From Oncomelania hupensis (Eukaryota > Mollusca > Gastropoda > Littorinimorpha > Pomatiopsidae): a DNA stretch of 64,000 nucleotides. Below the pieces are notes generated by a model. That model searched no databases and was not told the origin of the DNA. It was given only the letters and a program-made list of their open reading frames with translations. The stretch covers positions 62,654,269 through 62,718,268 of the forward strand of contig CM072517.1 of the NCBI GenBank assembly GCA_036898135.1. Direction: 5' to 3'. The number at the start of each line of letters is the position of its first letter. Position 1 is the stretch's first letter. A program made the translations under genes and the position numbers. Below, in pieces: positions 1-11,335 of the stretch.

Positions 1-1268
1 TCTACACCATTCGTAGACAACCTTCCAGCCAATCAGCAACTGTCACTCCTAAAACACCAGCAACCACTCCAAAGCTGTAGTCTACCATCAAACAACGTCA
101 TTTGTTATTAATTCTTACCTGTTATTCTGCATATTCTGTTTAATTATTTACTAAACCTTACCATTTTTTAATTATTTCATTTTATTATTATTATTATTTT
201 ATTATTTTATTTATTTTTTAAATTATTGTATTCTTCTTTTTTTAAAATATGTAACTATCAGTTGCCTACACGGTCAGTCTGCTTTGAACTGTGTACAGTA
301 ATTCGCTGATTAGAATACGACAGAAGAAGGTTGTGTTAAGCATACGTAGGCTACAGCTTCATAAGATAAGCTGTGACGTCACCCAGCTGACCAAGTCTTG
401 TGATCTCGCGCGCTTGGGCTGACCACAGCGTGACGATAGTTAGTCTTTGTCCGAACATCCTCGTAGCAAGACGCACGTTGATAGATCTCTCTAGCGGAAG
501 ACTAAGCAGGTGACGGATGAAAATCATTCATCGACAGTATAGCCAGAGCCTGACATTGTCAAGAAGACGAGCATGCATCATGGTCCACGGCTGGGAACAA
601 ACTCCACAGAGAGGCAACCCTGACACGTGGCCTGCAACCTTGAGCAGCGAGAGCAGTGTGCTCCACTGGCTCACTGGTCTACTACCCAGAAGACGAGACC
701 ACAACACCGCTCAACGACGAGACAGTTAAGTCACTAGAAATCGTGCTCCAAATTGCTCTAGAAGGACTGTGCGATAGTCCACTCTTCCAGAAACACGAAC
801 AATAGGACATAAAGCACTATTAGCCCAAGGATGAGACAGTAGCTGCATAGACCTATCAAGGAGCGAACTACTCCAAGTTAAATTTGAACATTTAAGTTAG
901 TATAGTGATTAGAAGATTTTGTATAGAGTAGAGGAAATAAATGTGTGATATTTACTATTAACAAGTGGCTGGACTACCTATGTTTCATAGCCGTGTGCGA
1001 GCTAGTGTGTCAGTGAATCTTTACACTTTTCTCCCTATCTCTGTAATCCCATCCTAACACAGACCGAGCCAAAATTATAAATGTATTAAGATTAGTCATA
1101 GGGTGATTTACTAGCCGATCCCGGCCCCGCAGACGAACGACGAGTGGGTAATAGCAATCCATTGTGCAGAGCCCAGCAGCAATTGACCCACCGTCACAAC
1201 CAACATATATTCCTACTTTTGTTTGTAATGCAGCGCTAAGTTGGTATTAATGTATGTATATTTGATAG
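1..1268. other. Intron or flank upstream of the first visible GGT exon
   Basis: AT-rich at 100-250, then a more balanced stretch (300-1030) with TGACGTCA-like and AATAAATGTGTG motifs and possible TGT...ACA borders. That composition suggests an old LTR or other insertion, but no target-site duplication or second copy supports it. No GGT large-subunit exon was recognised. Confidence 0.4.
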
Positions 1269-1459
1269 TTGCTGGAGAAAATGGCATCACCGGCATATGC
1301 CGAGTACATCCGGGATTCCATTGACCCTGACATGACCTTCAACTCCTCCCATTATACTGACCTTACTGCTGCTCCCTGGCGGGAGGAGGGGACAACGCAC
1401 ATCTCCATTATCGGCCCTGACGGAGATGCTGTCTCAGCCACCAGCTCCATCAATTATTA
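1269..1459 (+). CDS. GGT: GGT exon with autocleavage site
   Basis: The acceptor is the AG at 1267-1268, with a weak pyrimidine tract; the donor is GTAAGT from 1460. The exon encodes about 40 residues of the large-subunit end ([16 protein letters not shown]) followed by the small-subunit start [17 protein letters not shown]. The nucleophilic Thr codon is 1392-1394. The exon ends with two bases of a Tyr codon, completed by the first base of the next exon. The exact upstream boundary is the least certain splice site of the gene. Confidence 0.88.
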
Positions 1460-4400
1460 GTAAGTAGTGGCTATAGAATCTGATGAGCTATACCTGTAAT
1501 CCTTCTTATATAGCGTTTCTTCCAGCTCAAGAGCTGCTCAAGGCGCTGGCCGATACAGGATCTAATTCGAGGCGCCTACTTGCAGCCTTTGGGTGCATAG
1601 TCTGACGCCCAGACAACTGAGCACAATCCTGGGCGACCGGGAATGAGGAGGGGAGGGAGGGGGAAGTAGGGAGGAGAGACCTAGTGTTTGCTGCCTATAC
1701 TTAGGCTGTGTAGCCGGCACTCACACACCTATGGACATGAGCGTCAGGATCTTTAAAGTCCGTGCGATGGTATGTGTGCGTGCACAGACTAGACCTCGGT
1801 TTATTTCTCAACTCATGATTGACCACCGTCAGACCACAGGCGCATTAATCAAAAAGAATGGATTGTCGATAGCATATTACTGCTGTCCTGTGCCATCGGG
1901 GATCCACTGAATCTTTCCGCTACCCCTGTGCTATCAAAGGCACATTCTTCGTGGTTAATGCCCCTGTGGTCAGATTGTCATTGGCGTGTTTGTGTGTTCA
2001 GTTTTGGGGCCTTGTTGATATCTCCCAAGACCGGAATCATCCTGAACAACGAGATGGCCGACTTCTCCACACCTAAAGGTCCCATTTTAGACAGACTAAA
2101 GGTAGGTAGACTTCATCCACCACGACGATGACTGCGACATCGACATCGACATAAACAACAGCATCGACGATAATAGATAAATTAAAGGAGGTACATCAGA
2201 AATAACTTCTGCAGCAGACGTGGGACATTGCGTCGTAATTCATATCTATCTAGCACACTAGCACTGATTTGATATTTAACTGATTGGTTATCGTCGTCGT
2301 CGTCGTCATTGTTTGTTTGTTTGTTTTTTAAAACCAAAACTATATCACCGATTTAGTTCTTAACGAATTGGTTATCATCGTCGTCGTCGTTGGTGTTGGT
2401 GGTGTTATTGCTGTTGCGGCTGCGTTTCTTTTTCTTCTTCTTTGGTTAGATTTCTTCAGTAAAGCTGGTTTTACGTACATTTTAGTCCTATTTTAATGTG
2501 TTAGCGATGCAGTCTGATTTTGAATAGTTTTGTATAGTCCTGATGCGGCTCTTAGCAGTCCGCGAGACAATATAAACATTGGTTATTTAATCTAATAAAT
2601 CATTCTTCTTCTTCTTCTTCTTCTTCTTCTTCTTCTTCTTCTTCTTCTTCTTCTTCTTCTTCTTCTTCTGTAGTAAGCTTATGTTGATATAATAAGGCTA
2701 TCCACCCCCGTGTTGGTGCCGGGAGTTTCTGTATAAATAGTATCACCACTTTCTGGAAATTTAGTGCTTTAAATTCCCACTGTCGCTGTCTTTCTAATTT
2801 GTTCTTTCTCATTCCTACTCTGTTCTATCAATCTACTACATGTATACTATCTTCTTCTTCGCTAGACCAGTCACCTATCTTTTTTCTTGAAAACTCTTCC
2901 GAGACAAAACTCCTCATTTGGTTGTGAGGTCTGTGGTATCAGCTTGGGAATATGGACGCTTTATGCCAAATGGTCACTAGGGCTTCCTATGATATTATGT
3001 AGCAATGTAGTGTTTTATGTATGTGTTTTATAATGATGTTTGTATTCTATTTTGTTTTTGTAAACGGGGGTTCGATAAATTAGAGTATAGCCTCAGCGTC
3101 CCCTGCGTGGGATGCCTTTATTGTACAAAGACTGGCTGGTGGAGTGCCTTCAGGGTTACCACTGGGGTTGTTTCAGCAGATCTTTTATGCGGATCAGGGG
3201 CGAGTCCTCTGTCAGCCAAGTTGTGGTCTTGATTTTGTGGTCCTGATTCGGCTCTTTGCAGTCCGCTGAACCCTGTAAGCAATGAATAATTAACTAACTA
3301 ATAAGGTTAACTGATATACTGACCGACCGACTAAGCAGATGTTGGACCTAGACTTCCTGATTGATGGAAGAGTATTGGACGAATAATTTAAATGGATGAT
3401 TGGATGAATGGTGCGATTGTCCATTGAAAAAAAAAATCTGTTGTTTATTTTGTCAGCCATCGTCGCCCAACTTTATACAACCCGGCAAGCGCCCTCTGTC
3501 GTCAATGGCGCCAGTCATCGTTACTGACAAGGACGGTAACCCACGCCTGGTGTTAGGCAGCTCTGGCGGTGCTCGTATTACTACTGTCAATGCGCAGGTC
3601 AGGTTTATGAACCTTTTGCATTGATCATGCTACCTAGTGAATTTTTTTGGTTGTAATTTTGAATAAAAATAACATTAACAATAAAACAAACAAACTCAGA
3701 CCCACGTTAGTAGGCCTAATGTGCTTCATGGGAGGCAACAAGGTGATTAAAAAAACAGGGGAAGTAAGCAGTCTCGCAATTAGGAAATGGCAGAAGTTGC
3801 TTCACGAAAACCTGTGTGGTGTTCTAACATTTTGACTGCTTTGTGTGCAGGTGATGACACGCGTCCTGTGGCTGGAGCAGACGCTGAAAGAAGCCATCGA
3901 GGCTAAACGTCTCCATCACCAGCTCTTTCCGAACATTCTGCGATGGGAGACAGGCTATCCCCTGGTCAGTAACCTCTTATTTAGTTGTTTTTTTTTTTTA
4001 AATTTTTATTCGTTTTGGTACAGCGCTTTTCCAGCCAAAAGAGCTGCTCAAGGCGCTGGCCCATACAGGACCTAATGCAAGCCGCCAGAGGCGCCCACTA
4101 ACATGCCTTGGGCGGCATCGGCTGACGCCCTGACCATTGAGCAATATCCTGGGAGACCGGCTACGAGGGAGAAAGGTGCTTGCAGGGTTTAGCAAGGACA
4201 TTAGTGTCAGGAGTGATGGAATGCATGCGTGCACAGACTAGACCTCGGTTTATACTCTCATTCGAAGGCACACACATACAAGCAAAACTTGCTCTATATT
4301 TTCATATTATGTTACATGAATGGTTAATAGGCCTACTACATCAAGATAATGTTTTCTTCTTATCGACAAAAAAAAAGCACTCAACACAAGCCCACAAAAA

Positions 4401-4667
4401 AATACAGCAGAATAATTTTATTTTGTATTTTAATATTGTAAATAATGGTTACTTTGTTATTTTAGCTGTTCTGCTGTCTGTCCGCAGGAGGTGATAGAGG
4501 CGCTGAAGAAATACGGTCACGTGACAGAAATGAGGCCTACGTACATGGCAGTGGTGCAGGCCGTGTCACGTGACCCCAGCACAGGGGAGGTCGCTGCTTT
4601 CTCTGATCCTCGTAAAGCGGCAGAAGCCGGTCTGCTGTACGAGGACCAGATAAGCCAGAATCGTTAA
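1269..4667 (+). CDS. GGT: Gamma-glutamyltransferase (glutathione hydrolase), 3' half, five coding exons, 5' partial
   Basis: Coding exons are 1269-1459, 2002-2101, 3457-3597, 3851-3964 and 4488-4667 (stop TAA 4665-4667). They join in frame (726 nt, 241 residues) with GT donors and AG acceptors. The product matches the C-terminal catalytic subunit of the GGT family, Ntn-hydrolases that remove the gamma-glutamyl group of extracellular glutathione at the plasma membrane. Visible active-site elements: the autocleavage nucleophile Thr in [11 protein letters not shown] (fragment residue 42), Asn in SSIN, the Glu and Asp of NNEMADFS, the Ser pair in PLSSM, and the Gly pair in GSSGGARI. At the position of human Thr399 this protein has Ser, a conservative change. 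The large subunit with its membrane anchor must lie upstream of the window. Assignment to the family is firm; which paralogue (GGT1-like, GGT5, GGT7) is not determined. The gene converges with BCL9 on the other strand. Confidence 0.93.
1503..1806 (-). mobile_element. SINE-A, 5'-truncated copy in a GGT intron
   Basis: It shares the block TCAAGAGCTGCTCAAGGCGC ... GACAACTGAGCACAATCCTG ... GACATGAGCGTCAGGATCTT ... AGACTAGACCTCGG with the complete copies at 47.6 and 51.6 kb, but lacks the tRNA-like head. The element reads on the minus strand, with its 3' end (AGCGCTATATAAG-like) near 1503. Confidence 0.72.
2002..2101 (+). CDS. GGT: GGT exon, NNEMADFS substrate-binding segment
   Basis: The acceptor TTCAG ends at 2001 and the donor GTAGGT starts at 2102. 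The exon reads [20 protein letters not shown] then [14 protein letters not shown]. The Glu and Asp of NNEMADF are those that bind the alpha-amino group of the gamma-glutamyl substrate in the family. It ends in phase 0. Confidence 0.92.
2603..2669. repeat. (CTT)n microsatellite
   Basis: About 22 units in a GGT intron. Confidence 0.95.
2702..3292 (+). mobile_element. R1 retroposon copy (plus orientation)
   Basis: A copy of a roughly 570-620 bp family seen about eight times here. Landmarks from 5' to 3' are a GC hairpin (CCCCCGTG...GGTGCCGGG), TGTATAAATAGTAT, CCACTTTCTGGAAATTTAGT, GGGGGTTCGATAAATTAGAG, and TCAGCAGATCTTTTATGCGG. The end is the CCTGATTCGGCTC / GTCCGCTG segment followed by a short AT tail. 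It has no conserved open frame. A 3' microsatellite tail ((AATGT)n in other copies) and a constant 5' start suggest a non-autonomous retroposon. This copy lies in a GGT intron. Confidence 0.75.
3457..3597 (+). CDS. GGT: GGT exon, PLSSM and GSSGG active-site loops
   Basis: The acceptor TGTCAG ends at 3456 and the donor GTCAGG starts at 3598; 47 whole codons. It encodes [18 protein letters not shown] and [13 protein letters not shown]. The Ser pair contacts the substrate carboxylate and the Gly pair forms the oxyanion hole in characterised GGTs. Confidence 0.93.
3851..3964 (+). CDS. GGT: GGT exon, helical segment
   Basis: The acceptor TGTGTGCAG ends at 3850 and the donor GTCAGT starts at 3965; 38 whole codons. 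The product [20 protein letters not shown] followed by [13 protein letters not shown] corresponds to the conserved GGT segment after the oxyanion loop. Confidence 0.9.
4010..4262 (-). mobile_element. SINE-A, 5'-truncated copy in the last GGT intron
   Basis: The shared blocks AGAGCTGCTCAAGGCGCTGG, TGAGCAATATCCTGGGAGAC and CACAGACTAGACCTCGGTTT are present in the usual order. There is no tRNA head. An internal deletion removes the CATGAGCGTCAGGATC part. Confidence 0.7.
4488..4667 (+). CDS. GGT: GGT terminal exon
   Basis: The acceptor TCCGCAG ends at 4487; stop TAA is at 4665-4667. It encodes [14 protein letters not shown], then [20 protein letters not shown] and [10 protein letters not shown], the usual GGT C-terminus. 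No perfect AATAAA was seen close downstream; an ATAAAG variant is near 4860. Confidence 0.92.
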   Translation, partial: EVIEALKKYGHVTEMRPTYMAVVQAVSRDPSTGEVAAFSDPRKAAEAGLLYEDQISQNR

Positions 4668-5166
4668 TGCCTTGATGCTCAAATAATTATGCAGATGATT
4701 GATATGATTTGGGGGTTGTTCCAAATGAAATGTTTCCAATTATTACGCAAGCAACCATGTTATCGAAAAATTTCTGTTATAAGTTTTATGTCAAAATGTA
4801 GTCCACTTTAAAAAAAAAAAAAGTTTGGTATGTTTTAATTGATGTGTAATTTTATTTGACATAAAGTGTAAACAGATACACTAGTGTGTCCATTTGGTAG
4901 ACTAATAATGAATGCTTTACTCTTTGAAAGCGACACTGAGTCATTGTGAAACCAAAACAACTGAACTTTTACATTAGATAATATGATCGTTGAAGAGTTT
5001 ATTAATCCCACACTTTTGATGTGAAAGCCCTCCGATGGGCGTGCAAGCAGCTTTAAAAGTCATTGGGGGACCCTTGATAACGTCATGGGGCTTTGCTAGC
5101 AGAGGGGCAGCCCTAATGCCGTCATGGAGCGCCACTTCATACTACAACTATATTGTTTTCCCTGGC

Positions 5167-5226
5167 TCCCTCCCTCTCTCTCTGTCTCTCTCTCTGTCTC
5201 TCTCTCTGTCTCTCTCTCTGTCTCTG

Positions 5227-5261
<35 letters not shown>

Positions 5262-5262
5262 T
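5167..5262. repeat. (CT)n / (CTGT) microsatellite
   Basis: CT dinucleotides with regularly spaced TGTC interruptions, downstream of GGT. Confidence 0.93.
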
Positions 5263-5584
5263 TCCTTGCCCTCTGGCACAACAACGTATTTGGGGCTTTT
5301 GTTGGTCACGCTCCACAGCGTAGCTGTGTATTCATCCGAGCCCGTATTCTAAGGGAGGGCAGCAATTCACTGCTTATAGCAGACGACCTTTTTTGAACAA
5401 TCGGAAAAGACGCTAAATATTGCAGACATTAGACGCACACATACACACACCACACACAGTAGATTTATAACATATTATAAGCAACTATATCTCTTAGCGT
5501 GAATCACACGACTTAATATATATTTTAAAAAAATATCAACATTTTGATCTAGAACTCAAGTTCACTTTAAACTTGTTATTTTAC

Positions 5585-5935
5585 GATTTAGGCAACCAAC
5601 ATCTAGGGTTCGTTGGTTGTGTAGATTTGTGTCCCCGGACACTGACGCGTATAGGGGACGTGAAGAAGAAGACGTCTTGATGATTTAAGAAGTCGCGATA
5701 AGATGCCATACGGCTGGTGTTGGGGGTCCTTCGTAATGAAGATGGATTGTCGTTGCTAAGGGTGATGAAGAAAACAGGCTGAAAAGACAAGCGCGCAGGG
5801 AGGAAAAGATCGCCGAATCGCTCGACGTAGATACGAGGAGCTGTGGCCGCGGTGCACTGACCCACAAAGAGGGAAGGCAGCACGCAAGGAACCATGGCGT
5901 TGCAAGCGTTGTGCGACAGACCATCACACAAGTAG
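5585..5935 (-). mobile_element. Retroelement 3' end with stem-loop tail (minus strand)
   Basis: It ends on the minus strand with TTCACGTCCCCTATACGCGT and GTCCGGGGAC, then AAATCTACACAACC. Upstream, CCTCGTATCTACGTCGAGCG and the last 100 bp align loosely with 44900-45236. Both copies read ...FTSPIR... in one frame before the hairpin. It is a decayed member of the same family; no intact protein. Confidence 0.5.
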
Positions 5936-5992
5936 CTTTTAGTCTCCTCTCTGAAAATCCTAATCGGGAAGAGAGGGGACTATAAACTGATA
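5936..5992 (+). mobile_element. Short repeat end shared with 59205-59275
   Basis: The block GTCTCCTCTCTGAAAATCCT ... GGGAAGAGAGGGGACTATAA appears here on plus and at 59205-59275 on minus. In the second copy it is followed by an (ATAAC)n tail, as expected for a retroposon 3' end. Confidence 0.5.
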
Positions 5993-6067
5993 CACATACA
6001 ACTGTGGCTTTCACTGTTCCCTTTATAGGTTTGAACAATCTACAGTGGCAAGATTGCTCATGACCCC

Positions 6068-6236
6068 AAGGGGTCCCCCTCCAATGGCTTGTGTGATGAT
6101 CTGTCGTTATCAAGGGTCCCCCTCCAATGGCTTGTGTGATGATCTGTCGTTATCAAGGGTCCCCCTCCAATGGCTTGTGTGATGGTCTGTCGTTATCAAG
6201 GATCCCCCTCCAATGACTTGTGTGATGGTCTGTCGA
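6068..6236. repeat. Tandem repeat, four units of 43 bp
   Basis: AAGGGTCCCCCTCCAATGGC then TTGTGTGATGATCTGTCGTT, ATC; unit starts are near 6070, 6113, 6156 and 6199. The units are nearly identical, the last slightly diverged. Confidence 0.95.
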
Positions 6237-6748
6237 AGGAGTCCTAGCCTACTACAGAGTTGAAAATGAAGGTTGAAGTGGAGTATTGGTTCGGCAACTC
6301 TCCCACAGGATGCAAGCCTTCAGACGACCGTGAACAATCTCGACCTAGGGAAATGGCAAAATACAGTGGAAGTCCTTTGACGAAGCAGATAGCGCACCCA
6401 TGGGTTTGACCGTCTCCTAGAGCAGGACTGCCACAACTGCTCGACTCGCTGCCACCGAGTGTGTGTGTGTATGTGACATTTAGGGGACATACGTCTCTCT
6501 CTCAACGTGTCCTGGTGTGTATATCGACAAACGTTTTGCCTTTTTGATGATATTTTACTGATCTTGTTTTGACATTGTTGTTGTGTGCTCAAGGATATGT
6601 TATATATTTACAGAACAAATGGGGACTCGTTTAATTTTGTTTTAAGCGCTGTGTCAGCTTGTGTAAAAGTGTAATGACCATGGATCCTTCAATAATTCTA
6701 TAGTTAGTACTACCATGTAATCACAACACTTACAATGTTTCTTTTATC

Positions 6749-6751
<3 letters not shown>

Positions 6752-6814
<63 letters not shown>

Positions 6815-6820
6815 GTATGT
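6752..6820. repeat. (CT)n-(AT)n-(ATGT)n compound microsatellite
   Basis: About 25 CT units followed by ATATAT and ATGT/GT units. Confidence 0.93.
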
Positions 6821-7269
6821 ATGTGTGTGTGTCTACATATAATTATTATATAACTGTTGGTTTTGATGATCCCAACTTATCATTTCTGTCAGCTTGTGAG
6901 AGTGTATTTGTGTCAAAAGTCTTGAACAATTTGAATTCGTATTTGCATGGTTAAAAAAAAAAAAATTTACAAGTCGCTAGGCCAAACGCAAGACAGGTAT
7001 CGTGTCTCATAAATGTTGTGCTCTGAAGTTATCATTATTGTTGCTGTTGTTGTTGTTGTTTTGAAGCAATGTACCAAAGTCCCCCAATGTAACATACAAA
7101 CTTTATTTTCAATTAAAATTTGTACTTTTCAGCCCTTGATAGGCTTGTGGTCAATTAATAAATAAATAAATGTTCAATGTATAATTATTTAGTATTTGTA
7201 TTTAAACTGTGTTAGTTGCGAAGTGATCTAGCTTATCTCTCTCTCTCTTTCTTATTCGTCTTTTGATTA

Positions 7270-7885
7270 ATAATAAATTAGTTATTCCTTTTCTACAGGG
7301 TCCAGCGACTGCAAAGAACTGAATCAGGACCACAAAATCAAGACCACAACTTGGCTGAAAGAGGACTCGTCCCTGATCCGCATAAAAGATCTGCTGAAAC
7401 AACCCCATTGTTAACACTGAAGGCACTCTATCAACCGGTCACTGTAAAATAAAGACATCCCACGCAGGAGACGCTGAGGCTATACTCTAATTTATGGAAC
7501 CCCAGTTTACAAAAACAAAATAGAAAACAAACATCATTATAAAATACCAACAAAACATATGCTTATAAAATGCCTACATTGCTAAATAATAATATCTTAG
7601 GAAGCCCTAGTGACCATTTGACAGAAAGCGTCCAATATTCCCAAGCTGATACAATAGACCTAACACACATATTAGGAGTTTTGTCCCAGAAGAGTTTTCA
7701 AGAAAAAAGGTAGGTGACTGGTCTAGAGAAGAAGATGATAGTATACAGTAGTATAGTAGTTTGATAGAACAGAGTAGGAATGAGAAAGAACAATGGAGAA
7801 AGACGGTAACAGTGGGAATTTAAGGCACTAAATTTCCAGAAAGTGGGGATACTATTTATTATTTTAAAAAATGGTTCCCCCGCGG
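7270..7885 (-). mobile_element. R1 retroposon copy
   Basis: A nearly full-length copy, read on the minus strand from the GC-rich hairpin near 7870 to the GGTCCAGCGACTGC end near 7300. It carries the family's 'GTCCGCTG...AGAGCC' type 3' variant with ACAAAATCAAGACCACAAC. Confidence 0.75.
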
Positions 7886-8144
7886 TGGGGATTACTATAA
7901 TTATATTAAATGTCTTCCAACTAAAATAAATACAGAAACAAGGGAGCAAACACAGATTTAATAGATATAAATGTATTTACCCACACACTTAAAACAAAAA
8001 AAAAGTATATATACACACCACCACACTATAAAAAGTGTGAAATTTTTCTGTGCCTAATGCACTTTTACTGTATCAAATGCACTTTTAGTGTACCCAATGT
8101 ACTCTTAAAGAGTACCAATGGTACTTTTAATTTAAGTGCAACTG

Positions 8145-8443
8145 GTAAAAAAGGTAAAGGTAAAGGTAGTCCCATAGCCTTGTGGCCGTAGGGGAGCGTG
8201 ATGTTGGAGATCACACTTATCTTGGGCCAGCGTAATGAGGGTGATGCCCAACTCTCTCCCTCGCTGCTTTACCTTCCCCACCCTCAAGAGAGTAGGTACT
8301 CAATCACAGTTGAGTCAACTGGGGGCGATGTTGTTTGTCGCTTCACACCTTAGCGGTCACCCATCCAAGTGCTAACCGCACCGGACGGTGCTTCACTTTC
8401 GACACAGTAGCGAGTGCTCCAACCACTGCACTATCCGACACCC
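8145..8443 (-). mobile_element. SINE-D, composite tRNA-like / 5S-like SINE with 12-bp target-site duplication
   Basis: On the minus strand the element starts GGGTGTCGGATAGTGCAGTG (A-box-like). It then has GGTTAGCACTTGGATGGGTG, which matches the box C region of 5S rRNA, and a body ending in (ACCTTT)n. The direct repeat TAAGTGCAACTG at 8133-8144 and 8444-8455 flanks it exactly. Confidence 0.82.
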
Positions 8444-8521
8444 TAAGTGCAACTGACGTATTATTATTTTAGTCAATTTGGCACAAGCCCTACCTATCAC
8501 GCCTATTTTTGAACTCGCCCA

Positions 8522-9108
8522 CAATTACATTACATTACATTACATAATTGTTGCTTTAGGTCCAGCAGACTCTTCCGAGACAAATCAGGACCGGACAACC
8601 CCCAATCCGCATAAAAGATCTGATGAAACAACCCTAGTGGGAAAACTGAATGCCCTCCACCAGCCATTCACTTTACAATAAAGACATCCCACGCAGGGGA
8701 CGGCTGAGGCTGCACTCTAATTTATCGAACCCCCGTTTACAAAAACAAAATAGAATACAAACATCATTATAAATTATCAACAAAACATATACATATAAAA
8801 TGCCTACATTGCTAAATAATGACATCATAGGAAGCCCTAGTGACCACCTGGCAGAAAGCGTCCAATATTCCCAAGCTGATCCAACAGACCTCATACACAA
8901 ACAAGGAGTCTTGTCCCGGAAGAGTTTTCAAGAAAAAGGGTAGGTGACTGGTCTAGCGAAGAAGAAGATAGTATAGCAGATTGATAGAACAGAGCAGGAC
9001 TGAGAAAGAGCAAATGAGAAAGACAGCGACAGTGTGAATTTAAAGCACTAAATTTCCAGAAAGTGGGGATTGCATTTATACTGAAATCCCCGGCACCCCA
9101 ACGGGGGT
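8522..9108 (-). mobile_element. R1 retroposon copy with (TAATG)n tail
   Basis: Full length on the minus strand. Its 3' end carries four repeats of ATTAC/GTAAT (8524-8548), the clearest microsatellite tail of the family, and its 5' end is CCCCCGTTGGGGTGCCGGGG. The short GGACCGGACAACCCCCAATC variant is shared with 27022-27593, so the two may be the same subfamily. Confidence 0.78.
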
Positions 9109-9109
9109 A

Positions 9110-11335
9110 GCTCGCCCACAAAATGAACGGACTATTCCATAGAAAAATAGACTAGTTCAAAACAGATGGGTGCAAAGAGCTTCATAAAAATAATAATTTG
9201 ACATTTGTGGAGCGTTTTTCATCCATTGGAGCTCAAGGCACTAGACTATGGTTGCAAGTTCACTCACAGGCACATGAAATAAACATAATTATGAATGTAG
9301 TACTAAGTATGTTGCCACTATTTATTTGTAACAGGTCGGTGATATTGTACAGTATGCGCCTGAGTATCATTACTTAATGTTAATATAATTGAATGTTTTC
9401 GTGTTAAGAGATAAACTTAAAAGTCACCTAAGTAATCTTATTTTAAACAAGCATGAAAACACAATAACTTTCATTCCCGCATGATATGCCATACTTCAGC
9501 CCAATCGCATGACACAAACACACACATTCTTTAATTCAATTATTTATTCATCTTTCATGATAAAACCTTCATAATCATCATCCAACATAAAATAATTTTT
9601 GGGGGGTTGTATTTTTCGTTTTCAAGTTGGTATTATCAAATATCCACAACATGCTCATGTATCATGTTAAAACGTAGTCATCATCATAACATAACATCTT
9701 AAAGTAAACATCAAATATATTTTGAAAACAAACAAAACAAAAACACACACACACAAATATTTTTATTTAAAGTCAGCTACATAACAATGACATGCAATAT
9801 AAATACATTATCATACGTGACATTAATTAAAACAACAAACTATGTACATTGCACAAATCTATATGCAAGTTACAATCAGCATACAAAATGCAGAACTGCC
9901 ATTAACATAGAACGACATGGGCATTTAGAAAGAGAGATAAATATTCCCACTTTAACATGCAAACATCAATTTACTTCCTGCAATGCGGCCAGTTTGTCTT
10001 TACAGTATACACATAAAACATGATCTCCACCCATAATTAATATAGGCTACGTGCAATGTTATCTTTCATTTTAACTTTCCATAAAACATGACAACTGATG
10101 AACAATTTCACACAATCCTATCAAAACGTTTGCACAAAACAACCCACACATCTCAAATGATAAAAATTAAATGATCAAATTTTATAAAACAACACAATTG
10201 TGATATGTAAAAAATAAAAACTTTAAAAAAAAAGAAATAATAAATAACTTCTCTATCTTGCACTCAAGTAATAGAACACAATTAATCAACCACCTTTGAA
10301 TAAGGGACCATTAATGAATGAAGTACACAAGCTACCCAAACACAAAGAATTCAATGCCTAGCGAAGTTTTAAAACGTTATAAAGATATGTTTACAAACTT
10401 CAATTTTAAGTTCTTTGCTAAAGCTTAAATTTAAAATTTGTAAACTTTTTGCTATGATCTCTGAACACTTACAAATTTAAAATACATTCAATCAAGCTAA
10501 AGTTTATATATATGTTGTTATTATGCTTCTTCTATATCATATCCAAATGAACACAACTCAAAACGGATGGAAAACACGAAGCCTGATGCTTTGATTTCAT
10601 GGACAAACCCTTGATACATTTACAAAAAATAAATAAAAAATTTAAAAAAAGGAAAAAAAAGATCACTGGTATTAAAAACTACACAATTTGAGCTTCTTTG
10701 GTTTCATAATACTGGACAAAATCAACACGGCAATCTTAAATATCTATAAAAATGTCAGATAAATGCAGGCAGAGGATAAAAGCACTATGAAGTTCACTCT
10801 GAAAACTAGAAAATGCATTAATTAAAAAGGTCTAGTTACAAAACAACCCAAGTGCCAAGTGTCCTATCAATAAAGACAAACGATTTAAAATAATGCGAAC
10901 ATTCCAAGTAGTAAAGTATGTTGCAAATGAAACAAATCCTAATATCTATTAGTATTAACTAATTATGTTGACAAACTATTGAGAGACACAACAAATTTTA
11001 AAATTAGTTTTTGACAAAATACTGAGGAAAACACAAACAAACAACTGATTATGGAAAGACACCTAAAATATAGTTTAAAAATTCACTTATTATAAGACAA
11101 ATATATGTAATAAAGAAAATTTCAAAGAAGTGAACGGCATTTACTATTGTTAGCAAAATTTGTTTTCATGCAAATTATGCATAAAGATGGCAATCGTGCA
11201 TGCTACAAAAAGGATTTGGCAAATGAGATCAGGTATGTGTGTGTGTATGTGTGCACCTGTTGATACAAAAGTGTGTGTGAGACAAATGTGAAAGAAAGTG
11301 TTTATATCCTGTTAACGGGTGTAGTGTGTGCTGAA
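9110..11335. other. AT-rich gene-free stretch
   Basis: About 2.2 kb of A/T-rich sequence on the 3' side of both genes, with no open frame showing family similarity. It contains several minus-strand AATAAA signals (for example complement near 9541 and 9762) and could hold the 3' end of a long BCL9 transcript. Confidence 0.4.

Noticed and set aside
283..1025. Solo LTR
   Set aside because: TGT...ACA borders and an AATAAA can be chosen, but there is no target-site duplication or second copy.
5035..5396. Open frames rich in Leu-Ser or Arg-Glu
   Set aside because: They are translations of the (CT)n/(GA)n microsatellite; the same holds at 45083-45637, 56589-57014 and 58196-58602.
8673..9121. Recurrent frames such as [18 protein letters not shown] in several places
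   Set aside because: They recur only because R1 retroposon copies are similar; stops and frameshifts differ between copies and no known domain appears.
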